A stretch of 6,335 nucleotides of DNA from Bacillota bacterium (lineage in GTDB: Bacteria > Bacillota > Clostridia > Lachnospirales > Lachnospiraceae), in assembly GCA_023398855.1 (NCBI GenBank), contig JAEWRS010000505.1, positions 1-6,335 of the forward strand, given 5' to 3'. Both the position numbers and the translations under genes were made by a program. This document shows, one piece after another, positions 1 through 5,509 of this stretch; the stretch's first letter is position 1; each line of letters begins with the position of its first letter. The notes under the pieces were generated by a model. It had not been told where the DNA came from, made no database searches, and saw only the letters and a program-made list of their open reading frames with translations.

Positions 1-502
1 CAAGGAACACAGTCCCCATGCCCATCAGGGTGTTAAACACGGCCTTTTCCATGCGTTCGCCTAACGTATAGTCTGGCACAAAGGCCACGCCTATGATTTT
101 CGTAAGCTTTGAATCCGTTGTAACAGAAAATTGCATATTCCTTTTTTCAAATGCCGCCTGTACCGTAGCACTATACCCATGGTCAATGGCCTCCACCTTC
201 ACTTCATCGCTGACGGAAACCAATGCCCCAAGCTCATTCTTAATATTCACCCAGGAATCCACACCCTCTGCCAAAGCAGCATATTCATCCTGGGACAGCA
301 TGTTCTTCTTAAATTCAGCTACCTGACTGTCTTCTAAACCGACATACAATTCCAGAAAAGAGCCTGGAAGCTGTTCCATCTGCGTTCGGACACCAACATC
401 AATCTCTTCTGATACGGTATCAGCCTTGCTGCAAGCAGATAATGAAAAGAGGCAGGCTGCCATAACAAGCCCCATTACTGCTGGTTTTATATTCAGTTTC
501 AT
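1..502 (-). CDS. OadG-family sodium-pump decarboxylase gamma-like subunit with N-terminal lipoprotein domain (partial, 3' end beyond window)
   Basis: The first 167 residues are visible; the gene runs off the left edge. The start ATG is 17 nt after the carboxyltransferase stop and has a good GAGGTGA ribosome site. Residues 1-23 form a lipoprotein signal peptide with the lipobox L21-S-A-C24. Residues 25-155 are a soluble, probably extracytoplasmic alpha/beta domain that I cannot name with certainty. From about residue 156 the text NTLMGMGTVFL is the start of the transmembrane helix typical of OadG, the small gamma subunit of Na+-translocating oxaloacetate, methylmalonyl-CoA and related decarboxylases. 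In the family OadG stabilises the complex and holds the carboxyltransferase at the membrane. Classic OadG proteins start at this helix, so this one has about 155 extra residues and would be tethered to the membrane by both a lipid and a helix. The OadG call rests on this short helix plus the operon partner. The alternative is a plain lipoprotein with a C-terminal anchor. Confidence 0.8.
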   Translation of the reverse strand, partial: MKLNIKPAVMGLVMAACLFSLSACSKADTVSEEIDVGVRTQMEQLPGSFLELYVGLEDSQVAEFKKNMLSQDEYAALAEGVDSWVNIKNELGALVSVSDEVKVEAIDHGYSATVQAAFEKRNMQFSVTTDSKLTKIIGVAFVPDYTLGERMEKAVFNTLMGMGTVFL

Positions 503-519
503 ATACCTGTCACCTCATT

Positions 520-1974
520 CTAAATCGTGCCATGTTTTTTTGCCGGACGATCCTCTCTCTTTGTGAACAGCATCTCAAACGCTGCAATGACGCGTGCTCT
601 TGTCTCACCAGCAGCAATAATATCATCCACATATCCTCTTTTAGCTGCGGAAAGGGCGCTGGACTGGAGAAGCTTATAGCTTTCTGCCTTATCATTAATA
701 AGTGCCTTTCCGTCTTCAGCTTTTGCAAGCTCATCGGCATACATGATCTTCACTGCTTCAGCTGGTTCCATCATGCCTATGCTGGCTGACGGCCACGCAT
801 AGACCACATCTGCTCCAATGGACTTGCTGTTCATAGACAGATATGCAGATCCAAGGGCCTGCCCCAGAATAACAGTCACTTTGGGAACTGTTGCATTGGC
901 ATAGGCATAGGTTAGCCCAGCCGCTGCTCTGGCAATCATCTTTTCAGACGCCACAGACGCCTCATATCCTTTTACATTTACAAGGGTAAGCACAGGAATG
1001 CTGAATGCATCGCAGAAATTAATGAATCTTGCAGCCTTTTCACAGCCCTGCCCGCTTAAAAGGGCATCGTACTCTGCTGCTCGGAGACCGTTTTCATTAT
1101 AAGATTCCGTTCTGTTTGCAACACAGCCAACTGTCATGCCATTTAAACGGATAAAGCTAGTAACCATGGAAGGTGCATATTCTTTCCGGGTTTCCATAAA
1201 GAAATGATTATCGGAAATCTGTGCAAGCGCTATCGCCGTATCGCCTACATAGTTTTCCAGATCAGAGCATACACGGTTTAAGTCGTCGCTGCACTCTTCA
1301 TAAGACATGTCATCTTCACTGTTAGCAGGAAGAATGGAAATGAGAGTTCTGATGCTATTTAAAATATCATCTTCTTCTCCTGTAAAATCCACCAGACCGG
1401 TCTCTCTGCTTTGATAGTCCGCGGAAGCCGTATTACATTTGTCTGTATAATTTCCCTCAATGGCATTGGGGGAATTCACAAATAGTTTTCCTCCCTTTGT
1501 TTCCATAAAGGTAAAGTCTGCCATTGCCGCGGAAACAGCCATGCCGCCGCCGCAGGTCCCAAATATTCCTGTTATTTGAGGAATCACTCCGGATGCCAGG
1601 GTCTGACTCATATAAATCTCGCCAAATCCGTTTAAGGAGTCTGTTGCTTCCTGAAGTCTCAGGCCAACACAATCGACCAGGCCGATGACCGGCGCGCCGG
1701 TTTTCATCGCCATAGCATAGAGCTTTGTGATCTTCCTTGCGTGCATCTCCCCTACAGAGCCGCCCAGAACAGATGCGTCCTGACTATACACATAAACAAG
1801 GCTTCCTTCAATGGTACCATAGCCAGTGATTACACCGTCAGCAGGAGTTTCCTTTGCCGTCATGTTGAAGTCTGTGCTCCTTGCGGTAACATAGCCGCCA
1901 ACTTCAACAAAACTGCTCTCATCAAGCAATACTCGAATTCGGTCGCTTGCTGAGTTTTTCGTTGAATTACTCAT
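520..1974 (-). CDS. Biotin-dependent acyl-CoA carboxyltransferase / decarboxylase alpha subunit (MmdA/PccB-like)
   Basis: A 484-residue crotonase-fold carboxyltransferase with the usual tandem N and C domains. It moves CO2 between an acyl-CoA (or similar) and carboxybiotin. In the N domain, GGSVGEMHARKI (about 71-82), RLQEATDSLNGFGEIY (about 106-121) and GTCGGGMA (about 139-146) match the acyl-CoA-binding and first oxyanion regions. The C domain shows the FCDAFSIPVLTLVNVKGY stretch (about 320-337) and AYLSMNSKSIGADVVYAWPSASIGMM (about 377-402). Length is slightly below the roughly 510-520 of MmdA and PccB. Several motifs are divergent: the C-domain oxyanion region reads QALGSAY where relatives usually have a Gly-Gly pair, so the substrate is uncertain. 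The OadG-like gene downstream favours a Na+-pumping decarboxylase over a biosynthetic carboxylase. The start is placed at the ATG at 1974 because GGAGG lies 8 nt upstream; an in-frame ATG at 1989 overlaps that site and has none of its own. The leader carries a Rex-like operator. Confidence 0.85.
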   Translation of the reverse strand: MSNSTKNSASDRIRVLLDESSFVEVGGYVTARSTDFNMTAKETPADGVITGYGTIEGSLVYVYSQDASVLGGSVGEMHARKITKLYAMAMKTGAPVIGLVDCVGLRLQEATDSLNGFGEIYMSQTLASGVIPQITGIFGTCGGGMAVSAAMADFTFMETKGGKLFVNSPNAIEGNYTDKCNTASADYQSRETGLVDFTGEEDDILNSIRTLISILPANSEDDMSYEECSDDLNRVCSDLENYVGDTAIALAQISDNHFFMETRKEYAPSMVTSFIRLNGMTVGCVANRTESYNENGLRAAEYDALLSGQGCEKAARFINFCDAFSIPVLTLVNVKGYEASVASEKMIARAAAGLTYAYANATVPKVTVILGQALGSAYLSMNSKSIGADVVYAWPSASIGMMEPAEAVKIMYADELAKAEDGKALINDKAESYKLLQSSALSAAKRGYVDDIIAAGETRARVIAAFEMLFTKREDRPAKKHGTI

Positions 1975-1981
1975 TTTGCAA

Positions 1982-1987
1982 TCCTCC
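1982..1987 (-). promoter_or_regulatory. Ribosome binding site that fixes the carboxyltransferase start
   Basis: On the minus strand GGAGGA lies 7-8 nt before the ATG at 1974. An upstream in-frame ATG at 1989 overlaps this GGAGG and is preceded only by A/T-rich sequence without a Shine-Dalgarno match. The shorter protein beginning MSNSTKN is therefore preferred. Confidence 0.8.
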
Positions 1988-2011
1988 ATTTTGTAATATT
2001 TTTATAGCCTT

Positions 2012-2029
2012 CTGTTAATATTTTAACAA
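2012..2029. promoter_or_regulatory. Rex-like operator (redox-sensing repressor site)
   Basis: The 18-mer CTGTTAATATTTTAACAA matches the clostridial Rex consensus TTGTTAANNNNTTAACAA at 13 of 14 defined positions; only the first base differs. The core TGTTAA-N4-TTAACA is a perfect dyad. It lies in the carboxyltransferase leader, 38 nt before the start codon, downstream of promoter P1 and over the expected start point of promoter P2. Rex represses fermentation and energy genes when NADH is low and releases DNA when NADH rises. The match is seen directly; binding by Rex is inference. Confidence 0.65.
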
Positions 2030-2032
2030 AGT

Positions 2033-2060
2033 TCTATAGAATAACACCAATTTATGCCAA
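2033..2060 (-). promoter_or_regulatory. Possible second promoter P2 of the decarboxylase operon
   Basis: On the minus strand TTGGCA (2060-2055) is separated by 16 nt from TATAGA (2038-2033). Transcription would start near 2026, inside the Rex-like dyad, which would suit direct repression. It is weaker than P1. Confidence 0.35.
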
Positions 2061-2065
2061 TTATA

Positions 2066-2094
2066 ATTGTATAACTTATTTAGGTAAATTTCAA
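2066..2094 (-). promoter_or_regulatory. Sigma-A type promoter P1 of the decarboxylase operon
   Basis: On the minus strand TTGAAA (2094-2089) is followed after 17 nt by TACAAT (2071-2066). Each hexamer is one base from consensus and the spacing is ideal. The expected start is near 2059, giving a leader of about 85 nt that contains the Rex-like site. The preceding terminator ends only about 12 nt upstream, so the operon is insulated from the lipoprotein gene. Confidence 0.7.
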
Positions 2095-2105
2095 GTACTT
2101 TTGGC

Positions 2106-2153
2106 AAAAAAAAGACAGAAAACTATGAATTTCTTACAATCCATTATTTTCTG
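2106..2153 (-). terminator. Rho-independent terminator after the small lipoprotein gene
   Basis: Read on the minus strand, CAGAAAA (2153-2147) pairs with TTTTCTG (2122-2116). An inner stem TGGATT/AATTCA (one G-U pair) closes a 6-nt loop, so the whole is a nearly continuous A/U-rich hairpin. It is followed by T-C and eight T residues (2113-2106). It lies about 88 nt past the lipoprotein stop codon and just before promoter P1. The stem is weak in G+C but the T tract is strong. Confidence 0.65.
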
Positions 2154-2240
2154 CCCGTTTTTCATATTAGTATTTTATCACAATTTATTTTCCGGAGTTG
2201 CTTACCTTGGGATTTTTTTATCAATAGATGCTGTAATAGC

Positions 2241-2810
2241 CTATTCCCTGATCTCCGTTATTCCCATACTTCCATCTGATCGTTCCTGAAAAATGATTTT
2301 AGATGCTCCATCACCCATAATCACACCCTCAGTCTTTATCTTCAGGGAAACGGTATCCACATTGGCCACCGCTACCATGAGATCGTCTCCAAATACCATA
2401 TCCGGATTCTGCTTAATTAAATCTTCCAGGCTATTGAGAGTGATGGTTTCCGCATCACCTGTTATGAAAAAACAAGGATAAAACAGAAGATCCCCTAATG
2501 CCTGAAGATCCCGGTCTGCTACTGCCTCCTGAATCTTTTCAGCAAAGGCCTCCACTCTTTTCCCTTGCCCGGCTGCATCTTCTTCCTTTGTTTCCGTCCC
2601 TGACCGGTCCATATTCTCTTCCATTACTGTCTCTTTATCAGTATGTTCTTGTGTCATGGGTTTTTCCATCCTGACGGCCGCAGTCTCTGTTTTTGCCGCT
2701 TCCGAAGATGATCCGCCTAATTCCGAAACATCTTTTCTGCCGCACCCGGCTGCCAGCACAATGGTCATAACAGCGGCAAAGCAAAATAAACTGATTTTCT
2801 TTTTCAGCAT
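2241..2810 (-). CDS. Hypothetical lipoprotein with a possible NTF2-like C-terminal domain
   Basis: A 189-residue predicted lipoprotein that I do not recognise by name. The N terminus MLKKK plus a hydrophobic stretch leads to the lipobox L19-A-A-G-C23, so it should be lipid-anchored on the outer face of the membrane. Residues 24 to about 85 are a Ser/Thr/Glu/Lys-rich, probably disordered linker. The C-terminal 100 residues (from FAEKIQEAVADRDLQALGDLL to GMGITEIRE-like text at the end) have the helix-then-curved-sheet pattern of small NTF2/SnoaL-like domains; this is inference from pattern only. The start ATG at 2810 has GGGAGG about 10 nt upstream. An open reading frame extends upstream to 2861, but it overlaps the promoter and lacks a ribosome site. 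The gene has its own promoter and terminator and is probably monocistronic. No enzymatic motif is visible. Confidence 0.75.
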   Translation of the reverse strand: MLKKKISLFCFAAVMTIVLAAGCGRKDVSELGGSSSEAAKTETAAVRMEKPMTQEHTDKETVMEENMDRSGTETKEEDAAGQGKRVEAFAEKIQEAVADRDLQALGDLLFYPCFFITGDAETITLNSLEDLIKQNPDMVFGDDLMVAVANVDTVSLKIKTEGVIMGDGASKIIFQERSDGSMGITEIRE

Positions 2811-2851
2811 TTTCCCGGTTCCTCCCTGCGTCCATATTCTAGTTCGGCCAC

Positions 2852-2881
2852 AGTATAACACCTGTCAGGATTGTAAGTCAA
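2852..2881 (-). promoter_or_regulatory. Sigma-A type promoter of the small lipoprotein gene
   Basis: On the minus strand TTGACT (2881-2876) is followed after 18 nt by TATACT (2857-2852); each hexamer has five of six consensus bases. Transcription would begin near 2845, leaving a leader of about 35 nt with GGGAGG before the ATG at 2810. Confidence 0.65.
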
Positions 2882-2945
2882 TAGAGTTTCCAAAACCGTA
2901 AACCTTAGTCATCTTTCCGTAAGATTTTCACCTATTTTTTACCAG

Positions 2946-3791
2946 CTATTTATATTCTTTATGAAGAGTAAAACCTCTTCCCTGTACCTCATTGACCCGA
3001 TTTATGACCATGAACGCATTGGGATCAATTTCCATGACCAGTTCATTGAGCCTGGAAAGCTGCCTTGCTGATACTATCGTCAGAACAGCAAAGGAAGCCT
3101 TCCTTAAATACCCCCCTTCACTGGCAAGAAGGGTTGTCCCCCTGTCCATCCGTGACTGGATCGCCTGATTGATTTCCTCATACCTTTCGCTAAAAACCTT
3201 TACCTGCATCTGATTACGGCCAATTAAAAGTACCTTATCCAAAACCACGGTATACAAAAGCACCAGAAGAATTCCGTAGAGAATCTGCTCCTTATTGGAA
3301 AATATCATCTGTGACAACAGGATCATACAGTCTAAGACTAACATGGTCATGGACACGGATGCATTCCATTTTTTATTCAGAATCAATGGTGGGATATCCA
3401 TTCCGCCTGTAGAAGCACCGGCCCGAATAACCATACCAATTCCCAAACCAATTAATAGTCCGGAAAAAACAGTGGCAAGCATACGATCCCCTGTTATTGC
3501 CCCATGGCCAAAATAATTCTCGAAAACACCTAAAATAAAGGGATAATAAAAGGTGCTGATCATTGTGGTAAATGCAAACTGCTTTCCTAAAACCAGGGCA
3601 CCTGCCCCAAACATTACAATATTAAAAACTCCTATAAATACCGCTACCGGAATACCTAACTGATAATGGGCCACCAGGGCAAGCCCAGTTGTTCCGCCTG
3701 TGATCAGTCCTCCCGGAAGAATGAACAAGGATACCGCCAGAGCGTAAATCGTATTACCTGCAAGCACTGTTGCCACTTTTTTTATATTCAT
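2946..3791 (-). CDS. YitT-family membrane protein (DUF161 / DUF2179)
   Basis: A 281-residue integral membrane protein, close to the roughly 280 residues of Bacillus subtilis YitT. The N-terminal part (about 5-190) has five to six hydrophobic segments and the family's glycine-rich repeats, GGLITGGTTGLAL (27-39) and RAGASTGGMDIPPLI (123-137). The C-terminal part (about 195-277) is a soluble domain of DUF2179 type, with SFAVLTIVSARQLSRL and the ending NEVQGRGFT typical of the family. The biochemical function of YitT proteins is not established; some relatives are annotated as possible transporters. The start at ATG 3791 is chosen from family length and from AAAGGAA 11 nt upstream. A longer frame beginning with TTG at 3860 would start within the predicted -35 element. 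It probably forms its own transcription unit. I see no clear terminator between it and the lipoprotein gene, so some read-through is possible. Confidence 0.9.
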   Translation of the reverse strand: MNIKKVATVLAGNTIYALAVSLFILPGGLITGGTTGLALVAHYQLGIPVAVFIGVFNIVMFGAGALVLGKQFAFTTMISTFYYPFILGVFENYFGHGAITGDRMLATVFSGLLIGLGIGMVIRAGASTGGMDIPPLILNKKWNASVSMTMLVLDCMILLSQMIFSNKEQILYGILLVLLYTVVLDKVLLIGRNQMQVKVFSERYEEINQAIQSRMDRGTTLLASEGGYLRKASFAVLTIVSARQLSRLNELVMEIDPNAFMVINRVNEVQGRGFTLHKEYK

Positions 3792-3831
3792 ACTTTTATA
3801 TGTTCCTTTCTTCGGATAAACAAACACTTTT

Positions 3832-3860
3832 ACTATATCATGAGGCAATGGTTTATACAA
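3832..3860 (-). promoter_or_regulatory. Sigma-A type promoter of the YitT-family gene
   Basis: On the minus strand TTGTAT (3860-3855) is followed after 17 nt by TATAGT (3837-3832). Transcription would begin near 3825, giving a leader of about 34 nt. This rules out the longer TTG-initiated version of the protein if the promoter is real. Confidence 0.6.
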
Positions 3861-3941
3861 TTTATTTCTGGCCTTTCCCCAGGCTCATTCACAGACATCC
3901 TTTGAGAAAATAAGCCAGCAATGCTGGTATTTTATAACAAG

Positions 3942-3999
3942 AAAAAACAGGAATCAGACAGAAAGGATTAAATACCATTCCTTTCTGTTCTGATTCCTG
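3942..3999 (-). terminator. Strong rho-independent terminator of the D,D-carboxypeptidase gene
   Basis: Two arms of 20 bp (CAGGAATCAGA plus CAGAAAGGA, and their complement) form a long perfect stem interrupted by a single unpaired base at 3988, around an 11-nt loop at 3968-3978. On the minus strand the stem is followed directly by six T residues (3947-3942). It starts about 10 nt past the carboxypeptidase stop codon. Confidence 0.93.
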
Positions 4000-4009
4000 C
4001 TGGTTTATC

Positions 4010-5329
4010 CTAAAAAGAAGGGATAATTCCCATGATCCCCGGCATGGATAAATAGTTATGAATAATATTTTTTAAACACCATGCCCTAGTCAGACGCTCT
4101 GCTCCCTGTGTCAGACATACGGGATAGCTTTTTATCACCTCTCCATTTAAGCGGTATGTAACAGTTCCTACCGCCTCGCCTTGGCGCACCGGAGCACTCA
4201 GTTCCTTTGGAAGCTCTGTCTGTACCGTGACCTCTTCTTCATCTGATAAAAGGATGTTGAGACTCTTCTTTTCCCCGTCTTCTATGCTGCAGGACACAGT
4301 AACCGGTTCATCTAAGTGTCCGGAAGAAGGAATTCCCTCTTTTACCGGAATATCAGGAAAGGTCATATCTTTAAACACGTCCCTGTAATGGAAGTTCTCC
4401 ATTCCGAATTGAAACAATTGTCTTGCATCTGACCATTTATAAGCCTTATGAGGGGGCCATCCACACCCCAAAAGAGCAATGGTGTACACTCTTCCGTCAT
4501 TCTGTGCAGCTCCTACATAGGAATACCCTGCTCCTCCTGTGAACCCTGTTTTTCCAGTAAACGCTCCGTCCATCATTGATAAAAGCGAGTTGTGATTATT
4601 GCAGTAAAAGGAACGTTTTCTATCCAGATCTGTAAAGGAATAACTTTTTGTTGCCGTAATCTCTAAGAATTCCTCCTTTTTAGGTGACTGGCCGATACAG
4701 TAATTCATAATTCTTGCCAGGTCTGCCGCTGTTGTGGAATGCACTTTCACCTGTCCATCCTTTTCTTCATTGGCATCAAGACCATTGGGCGTAATAAAAT
4801 ATGTATTTTCGCAGCCTAAATCCCTGGCCTTTTGATTCATCAGACTTGCAAATCCTTCCTGGTTGCCTCCTATGTGCTCTGCGATCATCATGGCAGCATC
4901 ATTGTGGGATTCCAGCATCAGGCTGTAAAGCAGATCCTTTAACATGAATGTCTCTCCCTTATTAACCCCTAAATGAACCTTGGGCTGGGAAGCTGCTTTC
5001 TGGCTGGCAGTCACTGTGTCGGACAGATTTCCCAGTTCTAATGCAAGTATACAGGTCATAATCTTTGTCGTGCTGGCCATGGGACGGACCAGATCCTCGT
5101 TTTTCCCATATAAAATGCGGCCGGTAGAGGCATCCATCAATACTGCTGACTGGGCATAGAGCTTTAATTCTTCCTTTATATGAACCGACGCACTCTTTTC
5201 TCCTTTTTCTTCTGTAACTGTTGTTTTCCCATTGACGGCCTCTTTTCCTGCCAGCCTGACCACAGCGGTTCCTGTCCCCATAATCAGGACAATTACTGCT
5301 GCCAGCAGTATTCCTATGGCATGCCTCAT
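4010..5329 (-). CDS. D-alanyl-D-alanine carboxypeptidase, low-molecular-weight penicillin-binding protein (DacF/DacB-like, peptidase S11)
   Basis: A 439-residue serine peptidase that removes the terminal D-Ala from peptidoglycan pentapeptide outside the membrane, limiting cross-linking. Residues 4-25 form an N-terminal signal or anchor helix. All three active-site motifs of the S11 family are present: S86-T-T-K89 (nucleophile Ser86), S141-H-N143, and K260-T-G262. The SxN motif reads SHN rather than the SGN or SAN of textbook members, which the family tolerates. Residues about 315-405 form the beta-rich PBP5 C-terminal domain, and the last 25 residues are an amphipathic, partly hydrophobic tail likely to contact the membrane. 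Start ATG 5329 has GGAGG 7 nt upstream. The gene stands alone, with a promoter diverging from the polymerase gene and a strong terminator. Whether it serves vegetative growth or sporulation cannot be told from the sequence. Confidence 0.95.
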   Translation of the reverse strand: MRHAIGILLAAVIVLIMGTGTAVVRLAGKEAVNGKTTVTEEKGEKSASVHIKEELKLYAQSAVLMDASTGRILYGKNEDLVRPMASTTKIMTCILALELGNLSDTVTASQKAASQPKVHLGVNKGETFMLKDLLYSLMLESHNDAAMMIAEHIGGNQEGFASLMNQKARDLGCENTYFITPNGLDANEEKDGQVKVHSTTAADLARIMNYCIGQSPKKEEFLEITATKSYSFTDLDRKRSFYCNNHNSLLSMMDGAFTGKTGFTGGAGYSYVGAAQNDGRVYTIALLGCGWPPHKAYKWSDARQLFQFGMENFHYRDVFKDMTFPDIPVKEGIPSSGHLDEPVTVSCSIEDGEKKSLNILLSDEEEVTVQTELPKELSAPVRQGEAVGTVTYRLNGEVIKSYPVCLTQGAERLTRAWCLKNIIHNYLSMPGIMGIIPSF

Positions 5330-5352
5330 GAAAGAGCCTCCACCATGAATTT

Positions 5353-5380
5353 ATTTTATCCTATTCCACATTTTTTTCAA
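5353..5380 (-). promoter_or_regulatory. Possible promoter of the D,D-carboxypeptidase gene
   Basis: On the minus strand TTGAAA (5380-5375) is followed after 16 nt by TAAAAT (5358-5353). Transcription would begin near 5346, leaving a very short leader that just includes the GGAGG site. The region is A/T-rich, so chance matches are likely, and a sporulation sigma promoter cannot be excluded. Confidence 0.45.
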
Positions 5381-5388
5381 TTATTCCC

Positions 5389-5418
5389 TTTACTTTCCGA
5401 ACGTATTTTCGATATAAT
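5389..5418 (+). promoter_or_regulatory. Promoter of the Y-family polymerase gene
   Basis: A perfect TATAAT (5413-5418) is preceded after 18 nt by TTTACT (5389-5394), a weak -35 element. Transcription would begin near 5425, with a leader of about 85 nt. A LexA-like box fills most of the spacer, a usual arrangement for SOS promoters. Confidence 0.6.
5398..5411. promoter_or_regulatory. LexA (DinR)-like SOS box
   Basis: CGAACGTATTTTCG matches the Gram-positive LexA consensus CGAACRNRYGTTYG at every specified position except one (T in place of G at 5407). It lies between the -35 and -10 elements of the promoter facing a translesion polymerase, a typical LexA target. Site and context agree; binding itself is inferred. 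The box is also about 20 bp upstream of the carboxypeptidase -35 element, so any effect on that gene would be weaker. Confidence 0.7.
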
Positions 5419-5451
5419 AGAAGAAACAGTGTTATGGGAATATTAATGAGC

Positions 5452-5481
5452 AGGAAGGCTGCCTTTCAACTGCCTTCTTTT
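5452..5481 (+). other. Hairpin in the polymerase leader
   Basis: GAAGGC (5454-5459) pairs perfectly with GCCTTC (5472-5477), extended by G-U and A-U pairs to 8 bp, around a 12-nt loop; only four T residues follow. It sits between the transcription start and the ribosome site. It may be a weak attenuator or a chance structure. The loop sequence CCTTT is complementary to the AAAGG of the ribosome site at 5496-5500. Confidence 0.3.
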
Positions 5482-5509
5482 AGTATATGATGTCAAAGGA
5501 GGGACAGAC

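Noticed and set aside
93..337. Two overlapping plus-strand open frames of 68-77 codons
   Set aside because: They lie antisense to the OadG-like lipoprotein gene, have no ribosome site and encode no recognisable domain. They are shadows of the real gene.
2101..2289. Plus-strand open frame of 62 codons in the gap between the operon and the lipoprotein gene
   Set aside because: It has no ribosome site, starts inside the terminator and promoter region, and overlaps the lipoprotein 3' end on the opposite strand. The hydrophobic translation reflects T-rich DNA.
2811..2861. N-terminal extension of the small lipoprotein
   Set aside because: It would bury the signal peptide, overlaps the -10 element, and the ATG at 2810 has a good ribosome site.
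2862..2945. Search for a terminator after the YitT-family gene
   Set aside because: Only a 5-bp stem (ATCTT/AAGAT) without a T run is present, so no terminator is called.
3792..3860. N-terminal extension of the YitT-family protein from a TTG codon
   Set aside because: It would add 23 residues beyond the family length, lacks a ribosome site, and its TTG lies in the predicted -35 element.
3907..3933. Short hairpin CCAGC-AAT-GCTGG flanked by A and T runs
   Set aside because: The 5-bp core with a 3-nt loop is weak and a strong terminator lies immediately beside it. It may be a back-up terminator, but I cannot support it.
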